DNA of 64,000 nt from Kribbella sp. NBC_01245 (GCF_036226525.1 NZ_CP108487.1:5642001-5706000), one strand, 5' to 3'; shown: positions 48,473 to 57,702, counted from the stretch's first letter. The notes: generated by a model from the letters alone, not told the origin. Made by a program: numbers and translations.

Positions 48473-49855
48473 ATGACCTTGTCGCTCGACTATGCCGCAC
48501 TGTCCGACGTCGGCCGCGTCCGCCGTAACAACGAGGACTCGGCGTATGCCGGTCCGAACCTGCTGCTGCTCGCGGACGGTATGGGCGGTGCCGCCGCGGG
48601 TGAGGTGGCCAGCTCCGCCGCCGTGCAGGTGATTCGCCGGCTGGACAAGCCGGGTATCTCCGGCCAGGACATGATCGAGGCCCTCGCCGGCGCCGTGCAC
48701 CGGGCCAACGAGCGGCTGTCCGAGCTGGTCGAGGAGGACCCGGAGCGCGAGGGCATGGGTTCGACCGTGACCGCGCTGATGTTCGACGGTCAGCACCTCG
48801 GCATGGCGCATCTCGGCGACTCGCGCGCCTACCGGATGCGGGACGGCCGGCTCTACCAGCTCAGCCATGACCACACGTTCGTGCAGTCCCTGGTGGACGA
48901 GGGCCGGATCAGCCGCGAGGAGGCGTTCACCCACCCGCATCGCAACCTGATCCTGCGGGTGCTGGACGGCCGGCCCGACTCCGATCCGGACCTCGAGGTC
49001 CTCGACGTCCAGGCGGGTGACCGGCTGCTGCTTTGCAGCGACGGCCTGCCCGACTACGTCACCGACGACATCATCGCCACCTCGATGGCCGAGGGCACGC
49101 CGGACTCCGTCGTCGTCGACCTGATCACCCGCGCCCTCGAGGCCGGGTCCAACGACAACGTCACCTGTGTGGTCGCCGATGTGGTCGAGACTGCCGGCCC
49201 GACCGCTCCGCAACTGGTCGGCGCGGCCGCCGAGCTCGGCCAAGGCGGGACCGGCCGGCCCGAACCGACCATCGAGGTACGGCGAGCGGGCGAGGGTGGT
49301 GCGCATGCCGCGGGCGGTGCGGGCGAGGAGGATCTCGAGCATCTTCGGTATGCCCCGCAGCCGCCGAGGCGGTTCCGCTGGCTGCGCCGACTCGCCCTGC
49401 TGGTCGTGATCGTCGCGCTGATCGGCGGCGCCGGGCGGTTCGCCTACTCCTGGACCCAGCAGCAGTACTTCGTCGGCACCGACGGGGACAACGTCGCCAT
49501 CTTCCAGGGCGTCGACGAGGAGATCCCCGGCATCAACCTCTCGCACATCTACGAGGTCCAGTCGGTGCTGGTCGAACAGCTGCCGCGGTTCCGCCAGGAC
49601 GCCCTCGACCAGAACATCCAGGCCGACAACCTCACCGACGCGCGCAACATCGTCAAGGAGCTGCAGACCATCGCCGCCGAGTGCGCGAAGGCCGACGCCA
49701 CCCCGACGCCCAAGCCGACGCCGACGCCCCCGCGTCCGAGCACCCCGGTTAAGCCGACGACCCCGACGACGGTGAAGCCGAGCACACCGACGCCGACCCC
49801 GACTCCGACGACCACCCCGAGCCTGCCGTCCGAAGACTGTGGTGGTCTCCGATGA
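48473..49855 (+). CDS. pstP: PP2C-type Ser/Thr phosphatase PstP
   Basis: A 460-aa membrane-anchored phosphatase opposing PknB. The PP2C core (residues ~1-240) has SDVGRVRRNNEDS, ADGMGGAAAGE, HLGDSRAYR, LCSDGLPDYV and AGSNDNVTCV with the metal-binding aspartates. A transmembrane helix lies at about 305-325, followed by an extracellular domain and a Pro/Thr-rich tail of ~50 residues. Ends overlapping rodA by 4 bp. It dephosphorylates the kinase, FhaA and other envelope substrates. Confidence 0.96.
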   Translation: MTLSLDYAALSDVGRVRRNNEDSAYAGPNLLLLADGMGGAAAGEVASSAAVQVIRRLDKPGISGQDMIEALAGAVHRANERLSELVEEDPEREGMGSTVTALMFDGQHLGMAHLGDSRAYRMRDGRLYQLSHDHTFVQSLVDEGRISREEAFTHPHRNLILRVLDGRPDSDPDLEVLDVQAGDRLLLCSDGLPDYVTDDIIATSMAEGTPDSVVVDLITRALEAGSNDNVTCVVADVVETAGPTAPQLVGAAAELGQGGTGRPEPTIEVRRAGEGGAHAAGGAGEEDLEHLRYAPQPPRRFRWLRRLALLVVIVALIGGAGRFAYSWTQQQYFVGTDGDNVAIFQGVDEEIPGINLSHIYEVQSVLVEQLPRFRQDALDQNIQADNLTDARNIVKELQTIAAECAKADATPTPKPTPTPPRPSTPVKPTTPTTVKPSTPTPTPTPTTTPSLPSEDCGGLR

Positions 49856-51240
49856 GCATCGCGTCCACGTCGGTCATCCAGGTCATCCCGCGCACCCGTC
49901 GCGGGGTGGAGCTGTTCCTGCTGATCATCGCGGTCGCCGTCGCCGTCGGGGCGTACATCAACATCGGCATCACCGTGCAGGGCAAGATCCCGGCCAGCAC
50001 CGGGTACTACGCCGCCGGGATCGGCGTCCTCGCCCTGGTCGCGCACATCACGCTGCGCTACAAGGCGCCGTACGCCGATCCGGTGCTGCTGCCCTGTGCC
50101 GTGCTGCTGAACGGTCTCGGCCTGGCGATGATCCACCGGATCGACCTGGCCTACCTGGTGCGCGGCATCGAGCGGTCGGCAGCCGCGCCGCAGCAGATCA
50201 CCTGGACCGCTGTCGGGGTGATGTTGTTCCTCGGCGTGATCCTGCTCATCCGTGACCACCGCCGGCTGCAGGCGCTCACCTACACGGCGGGCCTGGCCGG
50301 TCTGATCCTGCTGATCCTGCCGCTGGTGCCGGTGCTCGGTGTCGAGCTGAAGGGCGCCCGGATCTGGGTCAGCCTGTTCGGCCTGTCCTTCCAGCCGGGC
50401 GAGTTCGCCAAGGTCTGCCTGGTGATCTTCTTCGCCGGCTACCTGGTGGTGAAGCGCGACGTGCTGACCCTGGCCGGGCACCGGTTCCTCGGTCTCGACC
50501 TACCCAGAGCGCGTGACCTCGGCCCGATCCTGGTCGCCTGGGCCTGCAGCCTCGGCGTGCTGGTCTTCGAGAAGGACCTCGGCACGTCGCTGCTGTTCTT
50601 CGGCCTGTTCCTGACCCTGCTGTACGTCTCCACCGAGCGCATCGGCTGGATCCTGATCGGCGGCATGCTGTTCGCGGTCGGCGCGTGGTTCGCCTACGCC
50701 ACCTTCGGGCACGTCCGGGTCCGCGTGAACACCTGGCTGGACCCGTTCGGCAACATCGACCTCGGCGGGTTCCAGCTCGTCACCGCCCTGTACGGCCAGG
50801 GCTGGGGTGGCATTCTCGGCCGAGGCCTGGGCGAGGGCCGGCCGGAACTGACACCGGTCAGCCAGAGCGACTTCATCATGTCGTCGTTCGCCGAGGAATT
50901 GGGCCTGACCGGCCTGATCGCCTTGATCCTGGTCTACACACTGATCGTGGAGCGCGGTATGCGAACCGCGCTCGGCTGCCGGGACATCTTCGGCAAGCTG
51001 GTCGCCGTCGGTCTGGCGATGAGCTTCGCGGTGCAGGTGTTCGTGGTGGTCGGCGGTGTCACCGGGCTGATCCCGCTGACCGGTCTGACCACACCGTTCA
51101 TGTCTCTCGGCGGAACCTCACTGGTGGCGAACTGGGCGATCATCGCCCTGCTGCTGAGGATCAGTGACCAGGCCCGGCGGCCCCAGACTCCCGCGGCGCC
51201 GGTCTCCGACGAAACGATCGCCCTGGCGGTGCAGCGATGA
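49852..51240 (+). CDS. rodA: SEDS peptidoglycan polymerase RodA
   Basis: A 462-aa polytopic protein with about 12 helices. SEDS signatures are present: GARIWVSLFGLSFQPGEFAKV, LVFEKDLGTSLLFFGLFLT, and the C-terminal LIPLTGLTTPFMSLGGTSL. SEDS proteins polymerise lipid II in partnership with a class B PBP, here the next gene. Coupled on both sides by 4-bp overlaps with pstP and pbpA. Confidence 0.96.
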   Translation: MSIASTSVIQVIPRTRRGVELFLLIIAVAVAVGAYINIGITVQGKIPASTGYYAAGIGVLALVAHITLRYKAPYADPVLLPCAVLLNGLGLAMIHRIDLAYLVRGIERSAAAPQQITWTAVGVMLFLGVILLIRDHRRLQALTYTAGLAGLILLILPLVPVLGVELKGARIWVSLFGLSFQPGEFAKVCLVIFFAGYLVVKRDVLTLAGHRFLGLDLPRARDLGPILVAWACSLGVLVFEKDLGTSLLFFGLFLTLLYVSTERIGWILIGGMLFAVGAWFAYATFGHVRVRVNTWLDPFGNIDLGGFQLVTALYGQGWGGILGRGLGEGRPELTPVSQSDFIMSSFAEELGLTGLIALILVYTLIVERGMRTALGCRDIFGKLVAVGLAMSFAVQVFVVVGGVTGLIPLTGLTTPFMSLGGTSLVANWAIIALLLRISDQARRPQTPAAPVSDETIALAVQR

Positions 51241-52697
51241 ACAAGGCAATCCGACGTATGGCCGTGGCCGCGATCATCCTGATGCTCGCGCTGATGGCCA
51301 ACTCGACGTACATCCAGGCCTTCCGGGCCGAGGAGCTGAACGCGAAGAACGGCAACCGCCGGGTCACCGACTCGCAGTTCTCGGTGAACCGCGGGCCGAT
51401 CACCGTCGGCAACGGCAACACGCCCATCGCGGAGAGCAAGCCGAGCGACGATCGGTACGAGTACCAGCGCACGTATCCCGGCCGCGGCGACTACGCCCAC
51501 CTGACCGGGTACTACTCCTTCGTCTTCGGCCGATCCGCCATCGAGCAGTCCCAGAACGCCGCCTTGAACGGTTCGGACCCGTCGATGGCGTTCCGCCGGG
51601 TGATGGACGTCGTCACCAACAAGCGCCAGCGCGGTGCCACGGTCAAGCTGACGATCAACCCGTCGGCCCAGGCCGCCGCGATCAGCGGGCTGAAGGGCAA
51701 AAAGGGCGCGGTGGTCGCGATCGACCCGAAGACCGGCAGGATCCTCGCCAGCGTCTCGCTGCCGTCGTACGACCCGAATCGCTTGGCCGGTCACGACGTG
51801 AAGACGGTCCAGGAAGCCTGGGAACAGCTCAACGCGGACAAGGACAAGCCGATGCTGAACCGGGCCGAGCGCGAGCTCTACCCGCCGGGTTCGACGTTCA
51901 AGCTCGTCACAGCCGCGGCGGCGCTGTCCAGCGGGAAGTACACCCCGGAGAGCCAGGTCGACTCGCCCGCCGTGCTGAACCTGCCGCAGACCACGGCCAC
52001 CCTGCCCAACCAGAACGGCCAGAACTGCGGCGGCAGCAACCGGGCGACGATCCTGGTCGCGCTGCGCAAGTCCTGCAACACCGCGTTCGGCGTGCTCGGC
52101 ATGGAGCTCGGCGCCGAGGCGCTGCGCGAGCAGGCCGAGAAGTTCGGCTTCGGTGAGCGGCACCTGCCGGAGATCGGCGCGGTCGCCAGCCGGTTCCCGG
52201 ACGACCCGAACGCTCCGCAGGTCGCACAGTCCGCGATCGGCCAGTTCGACGTCCGGTCCACGCCGTTGCAGATGGCGATGGTGGCGGCCGGGATCGCGAA
52301 CAAGGGCGAGGTGATGAAGCCGTACCTCGTCAGCGAGATCACCACCGAGGGCCTGAAGAAGATCTCGGAGACCAAGCCCGAGTCGCTGCACCAGGCGGTC
52401 ACCCCCGAGGTGGCCGAGCAGCTGAACCGGATGATGGTCGACGTCGTCGCCAACGGCACCGGTCAGCCGGCCCGCATCGACGGGGTCGAGGTGGCCGGCA
52501 AGACCGGGACCGCGCAGACCTCGCCCGAGCGCCCGCCGTACGCCTGGTTCGTCTCCTACGCGCCGGCGAGCGATCCGCAGGTGGCGGTCGCCGTCGTAGT
52601 CGAGGACGCAGGCGTCCGCCGGGACGACATCTCCGGCGGCCAACTCGCGGCGCCGATCGCCAAGGACGTGATGGAAGCGGTGCTGAACCGACGATGA
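51237..52697 (+). CDS. pbpA: class B penicillin-binding protein PbpA
   Basis: A 486-aa transpeptidase. One N-terminal membrane anchor (residues ~7-25), a linker domain, and a transpeptidase domain with S-x-x-K in PGSTFKLVT (~218), SxN as KSCNTAF (~280), and KTGTAQ (~422). Cross-links nascent peptidoglycan made by RodA. The SCN rather than SxN with a small middle residue is common in actinobacterial PbpA. Followed by pknB after 70 bp. Confidence 0.95.
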   Translation: MNKAIRRMAVAAIILMLALMANSTYIQAFRAEELNAKNGNRRVTDSQFSVNRGPITVGNGNTPIAESKPSDDRYEYQRTYPGRGDYAHLTGYYSFVFGRSAIEQSQNAALNGSDPSMAFRRVMDVVTNKRQRGATVKLTINPSAQAAAISGLKGKKGAVVAIDPKTGRILASVSLPSYDPNRLAGHDVKTVQEAWEQLNADKDKPMLNRAERELYPPGSTFKLVTAAAALSSGKYTPESQVDSPAVLNLPQTTATLPNQNGQNCGGSNRATILVALRKSCNTAFGVLGMELGAEALREQAEKFGFGERHLPEIGAVASRFPDDPNAPQVAQSAIGQFDVRSTPLQMAMVAAGIANKGEVMKPYLVSEITTEGLKKISETKPESLHQAVTPEVAEQLNRMMVDVVANGTGQPARIDGVEVAGKTGTAQTSPERPPYAWFVSYAPASDPQVAVAVVVEDAGVRRDDISGGQLAAPIAKDVMEAVLNRR

Positions 52698-52767
52698 CGT
52701 TCCCACGTGTAGCCGCTACGGTGGCCGCCCCCCATTCCCAGATTCACGCAGTCCGGAAGGTAGAAGG

Positions 52768-54654
52768 ATGAACTCGCAGGCACGTCTCGTCGGCGGTCGC
52801 TACGAAGAAGGCGATCCGCTGGGGCGAGGGGGGATGGCCGATGTCCGCAAGGGTGTCGACAACCGGCTGGGGCGAACGGTCGCGATCAAGCGGCTGCGCG
52901 TCGACCTGGCCAGCGATTCGACCTTCCAGGCGCGGTTCCGGCGAGAGGCCCAGTCGGCCGCCTCGCTGAACCACCCGACCATCGTCTCGGTCTACGACAC
53001 CGGCGAGGAGCCCGACCCGAACGGCTCCGGCATCACGATCCCCTACATCGTGATGGAGTACGTCGCGGGCAAAACCCTGCGGGACCTGATCCGCGAAGGC
53101 CGCAAGATCATGCCCGAGCGCGCGCTGGAGCTGACCTCCGGCGTACTGGAGGCCCTCGACTACAGCCACCGGGCCGGCATCGTGCACCGCGACATCAAAC
53201 CCGGCAACGTGATGATCACGCCGCAGGGCCAGGTCAAGGTGATGGACTTCGGCATCGCCCGCGCCATCGCGGACACCTCGTCCACGATGACCCAGACGGC
53301 GGCCGTGATCGGCACCGCGCAGTACCTGTCGCCCGAGCAGGCCCGCGGCGAGACCGTGGACGCCCGCTCCGACCTGTACTCGACCGGTTGTCTGCTGTAC
53401 GAACTGCTGACCGGGCGGCCGCCGTTCGTCGGCGAATCGCCGGTGTCGGTCGCCTACCAGCACGTGCGGGAAGAGCCGCTGCCGCCGTCGTCGTTCGACC
53501 CGGAGATCCCGCCGGAGATCGACGCGGTGGTGCTGAAGGCGCTGACCAAGAACCGCGACCATCGCTACCAGAGCGCCAACGAGATGCGCCAGGACATCCA
53601 CCGGGTGCTGGCCGGCCAGCAGGTCACCGCCCCGATGGCGCCCGTGGGTGCGTCCGCGGAGACCCGCGCGATCCCCGCCGCGACGATGGTGGCGCCGGGT
53701 GCCGGTGGTCCCGGCACGGGTCTGGGTGGACCGCGTCCGGGTAACGACCTGATGGGCCCGGACGACCGCGACCCGATGAGCGCGGCGGCCCGGCGGAACC
53801 GTGGACTCGCGTTCTTCCTGCTCGGCCTGGCGATCGTGGCCGTGGCGATCGGCGGTTACCTGGTCTACAAGAACGCCAACGACGGGAAGGCCGGTGGCGG
53901 CACCACCCCGGACCCGTCGGGCACCACCTCACAGGTCGCCCAGGTGAAGGTGCCGAGCCTGATCACCATGACCATTCCGCAGGCCACCAAAGCGCTCAGC
54001 GACCTTGGCCTCACGGTCGGCACGACGACGGCCGTGGCCAACAGCTCGTTCAAGGTGGGCACGGTGATGTCGCAGGATCCGATCGCGACCACGCTGGTCG
54101 AACCGAATACGCCGGTGAACCTGACCTACTCGGCCGGAGAGCAGACGTACAGTGTCCCGGACGTGATCGGCAACATGGAGGAAGAGGCACGCACCAAGAT
54201 CGAAAACGTGCCGAACGCGAACTTCAACGTCAAGGTCGAGCAGAAGGACGCCGCGGACAAGAAGGGCACCGTGCTGGACGTCTCGCCGGACACCAGCAAG
54301 CGCTACAAGGGCGGTACGACGTTCACGCTGACGGTCTCGACCGGTGCGGTGAAGGTCGACGTGCCGAGCGTGGTCGGCGATAGCCAGGAGCAGGCGGAGA
54401 AGAAGCTGCGTGAGGCCGGCCTGGTGCCGGTGGCGGAGGAGCAGGAGAGCGCAGACGTCGAGGCCGGCAAGGTGATCAGCCAGACGCCCGCCGACGGTCA
54501 GGCCACCCGCGGCTCGCAGGTGAAGATCTACATCGCGGTCGAGCCCGAGGGTGAGCCGTCGCCCACACCGACGCCGACCGGCCCCGGGATCACCATCACC
54601 CCGCCGGGTGGCGGTACCGGCTGGGGCCGCGGCAACGGCAGCGGCGAGGAGTAA
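52768..54654 (+). CDS. pknB: PASTA-domain Ser/Thr kinase PknB
   Basis: A 628-aa membrane kinase. The cytoplasmic kinase domain has the GRGGMADV loop, VAIK (K41), HRDIKPGN catalytic loop, DFGIA and the activation segment MTQTAAVIGTAQYLSPEQA with phosphorylatable threonines. A transmembrane helix near 345-365 is followed by three extracellular PASTA domains (starting at about 390, 460 and 530) that sense lipid II or muropeptides, then a Pro/Thr-rich tail. The locus has no second kinase (pknA), unlike mycobacteria. Confidence 0.96.
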   Translation: MNSQARLVGGRYEEGDPLGRGGMADVRKGVDNRLGRTVAIKRLRVDLASDSTFQARFRREAQSAASLNHPTIVSVYDTGEEPDPNGSGITIPYIVMEYVAGKTLRDLIREGRKIMPERALELTSGVLEALDYSHRAGIVHRDIKPGNVMITPQGQVKVMDFGIARAIADTSSTMTQTAAVIGTAQYLSPEQARGETVDARSDLYSTGCLLYELLTGRPPFVGESPVSVAYQHVREEPLPPSSFDPEIPPEIDAVVLKALTKNRDHRYQSANEMRQDIHRVLAGQQVTAPMAPVGASAETRAIPAATMVAPGAGGPGTGLGGPRPGNDLMGPDDRDPMSAAARRNRGLAFFLLGLAIVAVAIGGYLVYKNANDGKAGGGTTPDPSGTTSQVAQVKVPSLITMTIPQATKALSDLGLTVGTTTAVANSSFKVGTVMSQDPIATTLVEPNTPVNLTYSAGEQTYSVPDVIGNMEEEARTKIENVPNANFNVKVEQKDAADKKGTVLDVSPDTSKRYKGGTTFTLTVSTGAVKVDVPSVVGDSQEQAEKKLREAGLVPVAEEQESADVEAGKVISQTPADGQATRGSQVKIYIAVEPEGEPSPTPTPTGPGITITPPGGGTGWGRGNGSGEE

Positions 54655-54670
54655 CTCCAGCTGAACGCAA

Positions 54671-54710
54671 GAACGGGCCGGGCTTCCCTACTGGGAGGAC
54701 CGGCCCGTTC
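54671..54710. terminator. bidirectional terminator between pknB and trpG
   Basis: GAACGGGCCGG (54671-54681) pairs with CCGGCCCGTTC (54700-54710); an inner TCCC/GGGA extends the stem. Lies between convergent genes. Confidence 0.8.
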
Positions 54711-54716
54711 CACGTT

Positions 54717-55334
54717 TCAGCTGACGACTGGTGCCATGCCCGCGGAGCGAGCGACCGCGCCTTCGTCGCCGCACTGGGTGAGCCAGTTGGCGAGCATCCG
54801 GTGACCGCCCTCGGTGAGCACCGACTCCGGGTGGAACTGGACGCCCTCGATGGGCAGATCGCGGTGCCGGGCGGCCATGATGATGCCCGCCTCGGTCCGG
54901 CCGGTCACGTCCAGCACCTCGGGCACGGTGTCCTGCGCGATCGCGAGCGAGTGGTACCGGGTCGCGGTGAACGGGCTCGGCAACCCCGCGAGCACACCGG
55001 CACCCTCGTGGTATACCAGGCTCGTCTTGCCGTGCAGCAGCTCATCCGCGCGGCCGACGACCCCGCCGAAGGCCACGCCGATCGCCTGCAGACCAAGGCA
55101 GACCCCGAAGATCGGCACCTGGCCCGACGACTCGCGAACGATGTCGACGCAGGCGCCGGCCTCCTCGGGCGTGCCCGGGCCCGGCGAAAGCAGCACCCCG
55201 TCGTACGTCGCGGCCTCTTCGGGGGTCACCTCGTCGTTGCGCAGCACGGTCGTCTCCGCCTCGAGCTGCTGGAGGTACTGGACCAGGTTGTAGACGAAGG
55301 AGTCGTAATTGTCGACGACAAGGATCCGGGGCAT
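54717..55334 (-). CDS. trpG: TrpG/PabA-type glutamine amidotransferase
   Basis: A 205-aa class I glutamine amidotransferase. The nucleophile Cys is in GVCLGLQAIG (~80) and the His-Glu pair is in VQFHPESV (~170). It supplies ammonia for anthranilate or aminodeoxychorismate synthase. A neighbouring large subunit is absent, and in mycobacteria this same solitary trpG lies next to pknB. ATG at 55334 (MPRILVVDNYDSF) matches the family start; 55343 is a close alternative. Confidence 0.93.
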   Translation of the reverse strand: MPRILVVDNYDSFVYNLVQYLQQLEAETTVLRNDEVTPEEAATYDGVLLSPGPGTPEEAGACVDIVRESSGQVPIFGVCLGLQAIGVAFGGVVGRADELLHGKTSLVYHEGAGVLAGLPSPFTATRYHSLAIAQDTVPEVLDVTGRTEAGIIMAARHRDLPIEGVQFHPESVLTEGGHRMLANWLTQCGDEGAVARSAGMAPVVS

Positions 55335-55358
55335 GCGGCCCATTGTTGCAGGCCCTGG

Positions 55359-56108
55359 TCAGCGGCTACTGGGAGTTGGTGTGGGTGGGACCGTCGCGAA
55401 CTCCAGATCGAGCGTGCCCACATACGCCGGCATCGCGATCGCCACCTCGGACTTGACCTGGTAACCGAGCTGGAACCGGACCACGTAGTCCTTCAGGTTG
55501 TCGATGTACTTCGAGGTGTCCAGCGCCTTCTGCAGCCGGGCCCGGTCGCCGATCGCGCTGATCCGGTACGGCGGCAGGTACGGCACGCCGTGCAGGACGA
55601 CGGAGTTGCCGACGCACTTGATCCCGGTAGTGGAGATGATCCGGTGGCCCTGGATCGAGATGGCGTCGGCGCCACCGGCCCACAGCGCGTTCACCACGGC
55701 CTGGATGTCCTGCTGGTGGATGACCAGCCAGTCGGCGTCGATATCCGGGTTGTCCTGCACGACCTCTTTGGGCGCGTCCTTCAGCGTGACGGTCAGACCA
55801 CGGCCGGTCAGCGGCGTCGTACCGACCTGACGGGACAGGTCCTTGAGGCGCTTCTGCAGCGTCGGGTCGATGGTGCCCTGCTGCGACTGCAGGTCGTCGA
55901 TGTCGCTGCGCAGCGAGGCGGCATGGCGGGCCAGCTCGGCGCTACGCCGGCTCTGCTCCTCGACCAGCCCGGCCAAAGTGGTGTTCCGGCTGGGCCGCAG
56001 GTCGGTGCCACGGGCGTTCGAGGCGCTGGTCGCGAACAGCAGACCGGCGCACAGAAGTGCCACCGGCGCCGCAGCGCGCCATAACGAAATCCGCCTCAAT
56101 CGACTCAC
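55359..56108 (-). CDS. DUF881 membrane-anchored protein
   Basis: A 249-aa protein. One N-terminal transmembrane helix (residues ~10-28), a coiled-coil segment (~40-75, SAELARHAASLRSDIDDLQSQ) and the DUF881 domain (LTVTLKDAP...DADWLVIHQQDIQAVVNALWAGGADAISIQGHRI). Common beside crgA and trpG in actinobacteria; function in division or envelope is unproven. GTG at 56108 is chosen because AGGA lies six bases upstream; the open frame runs to 56285 into crgA's side. Confidence 0.85.
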   Translation of the reverse strand: MSRLRRISLWRAAAPVALLCAGLLFATSASNARGTDLRPSRNTTLAGLVEEQSRRSAELARHAASLRSDIDDLQSQQGTIDPTLQKRLKDLSRQVGTTPLTGRGLTVTLKDAPKEVVQDNPDIDADWLVIHQQDIQAVVNALWAGGADAISIQGHRIISTTGIKCVGNSVVLHGVPYLPPYRISAIGDRARLQKALDTSKYIDNLKDYVVRFQLGYQVKSEVAIAMPAYVGTLDLEFATVPPTPTPSSR

Positions 56109-56185
56109 CCGTGATCCTGTTGCCGTGTACTGCACTACGCTAACCGAGGCCAGAGCCAGGCAAGTACCGTGCAAGGAGTCAAGTC

Positions 56186-56446
56186 GTGCCCGAATCCAGC
56201 AGTCGGAACAAGAAGTCCTCGGAGAAGAAGGCGGTCGAGAAGACGCCCAAGAAGGTCCGCACCACCAGCCGGGCGTGGGTCGCACCGACGATGCTGGGTG
56301 CGTGGGTCCTCGGTCTCGCCTGGCTGGTCGTGTTCTACGTGGCCGGCAGCGATGTGCCGCTGATGAAGGACCTCGGCAACTGGAACCTGCTGATCGGCAT
56401 GGGCCTGATCGCCCTGGGCTTCGTCGTCTCCACCCAGTGGTACTGA
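56186..56446 (+). CDS. crgA: cell-division protein CrgA
   Basis: An 86-aa protein with two transmembrane helices (~32-52 and ~66-84). A basic N-terminus is followed by RAWVAPTMLGAWVLGLAWLVVFY and a second helix ending STQWY. CrgA coordinates septum formation and interacts with FtsZ, FtsI and PbpA. GTG 56186 is preceded by AAGGAG. Divergent from the DUF881 gene. Confidence 0.93.
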   Translation: MPESSSRNKKSSEKKAVEKTPKKVRTTSRAWVAPTMLGAWVLGLAWLVVFYVAGSDVPLMKDLGNWNLLIGMGLIALGFVVSTQWY

Positions 56447-56466
56447 TCCTCCTCGTTCTACCGCAG

Positions 56467-56493
56467 GGCTAGCCGCTCGTTTGTCGGCTAGCC
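56467..56493. terminator. hairpin between convergent crgA and fepB-like gene
   Basis: GGCTAGCCG (56467-56475) pairs with CGGCTAGCC (56485-56493) around a 9-nt loop; it includes the stop codon of the minus-strand gene. Confidence 0.7.
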
Positions 56494-57480
56494 GAGGGGG
56501 CGCATCCGGCTTAGGTCGGCGGTCAGCTTGCGTAAGGCCGGGGCGAAACCGGCCCAGCTGGCCGGCAGGGTCGGGTTCCAGGCGATCGTCTGGCCCGCCT
56601 TCACGGCGGGCATCTGCTGGTACGTCGGGATGCGGGTCTTGGTGAAGATGTCCCGGGTCCGCTCGTCGTAGAGGATCACGTCCGCTGGATATTTGCCGAC
56701 CTGTTCCCACGACAAGGTCTCCCAGTGCGGGTCGGCCGCGTCGGCCTTCGGCGTGACGAACCGCACACCCAGGTCCGACAGCATGCGCAGATCCGCGAAC
56801 GCCGGGGCGATGCCGAGATAGGCGTTGTCCGCCGTCGCGCTGATGAACAGCACCTTCAGCGCGTCCAGCTTGGCCTCTCTTAGCCCTTTGGACGCTTGGT
56901 CGAATTCGGTCTTCGCCTTGGTGACCGGTTCGGCCGCCAGGTCCGCGCCGAGGGCTTTCGCGAGCGCGGCGTACCGGTCGATCACCGCTGGGACGGTCGT
57001 TTCCAGGTGGCTGATCGCGACGATCGGATTGTGCGCCTCGATCGGCTCGACGCTCGTCGCGGGGACGTACCAGAGCTCGTTCTTCACCTGCAGCTGCGTG
57101 ATCAGCAGCTCGGGCTTGAGGGTCGCGTACTTCTCCAGGTTGAACTCGCCGAAGGTCTCCGAGATCGACGTGACCTTGCTCAGGTCGATCGAGCCGGCCG
57201 CCATGGTCGGAGTGCCGTCGGCGTTCCTGGATTCGCCGAAGGTGCCGACCGGGCGGATCCCGAGATCCCAAAGGGCTGCCGCGGCCGAGATCTGCGCGAC
57301 GATCGTGGTCGGGCGTTGCGGCCGGGTCACCTTCTTGCCGCGGTCGTCGGTGAACTCCCAGGCCGCTCCATTCGGGCTCGCCGGATCGGGCGAATCACCA
57401 CAGGCCGCGAGCAGCAACAACCCGCCGGCACCGAGCCCTCCACGCAGCAAGGACCGCCGGGACAGGGGACTTCGGCTCAT
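56488..57480 (-). CDS. siderophore-type ABC substrate-binding lipoprotein
   Basis: A 330-aa FepB/FhuD-like binding protein. The N-terminus has a twin-arginine SRRSLLRGGLG signal and a lipobox LLAAC, giving a lipid-anchored exported protein. The two-lobe fold has TTIVAQISAAAALWDLGIRPVG and ends LPASWAGFAPALRKLTADLS. Binds ferric siderophores. No permease or ATPase gene is next to it, so it works with a transporter elsewhere. An IdeR-type iron box lies upstream. Confidence 0.9.
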   Translation of the reverse strand: MSRSPLSRRSLLRGGLGAGGLLLLAACGDSPDPASPNGAAWEFTDDRGKKVTRPQRPTTIVAQISAAAALWDLGIRPVGTFGESRNADGTPTMAAGSIDLSKVTSISETFGEFNLEKYATLKPELLITQLQVKNELWYVPATSVEPIEAHNPIVAISHLETTVPAVIDRYAALAKALGADLAAEPVTKAKTEFDQASKGLREAKLDALKVLFISATADNAYLGIAPAFADLRMLSDLGVRFVTPKADAADPHWETLSWEQVGKYPADVILYDERTRDIFTKTRIPTYQQMPAVKAGQTIAWNPTLPASWAGFAPALRKLTADLSRMRPLG

Positions 57481-57507
57481 TCCGCACTCCTTTGACAGCA
57501 GGTTTAA

Positions 57508-57526
57508 TTAGGCAAGGCTCACCTTA
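57508..57526 (-). promoter_or_regulatory. IdeR/DtxR iron box upstream of siderophore-binding protein gene
   Basis: TTAGGCAAGGCTCACCTTA matches the 19-bp IdeR consensus at 17 positions on my count. It lies 28 bp upstream of the ATG, so iron repression is expected. Confidence 0.85.
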
Positions 57527-57560
57527 GCTGCCGCCATTTGTCTTAACTACAGCCTTGTAG

Positions 57561-57702
57561 TTATCCACACCTCCGTCCCCAGGTGTGCACAGAGTTTCCC
57601 ACTGGTTATCCACAGAACTTGGTGGAAAAGAGTGCAAAACCTCCCAATTTCTGTGGATAACCTCAAGCGACTGAAGGTTTGTCCACAGGTTCTTGTGCAC
57701 AA
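57561..57702. other. cluster of DnaA boxes
   Basis: Five strong DnaA-box matches lie within 142 bp: TTATCCACA at 57561-57569 and 57606-57614 (plus), its reverse complement at 57652-57660, TTGTCCACA at 57679-57687, and TTGTGCACA at 57693-57701 (palindromic, so readable on both strands). A weak sixth (GTGTGCACA) is at 57583-57591. The stretch is less GC-rich than its flanks. It lies between the iron-box promoter and the degraded HAD gene, overlapping that gene's last 40 bases. dnaA and dnaN are not in the window. Confidence 0.85.

Noticed and set aside
57561..57702. Calling the DnaA-box cluster the chromosomal origin
   Set aside because: dnaA and dnaN are not adjacent and box number is low for an actinobacterial oriC; kept as a cluster only.
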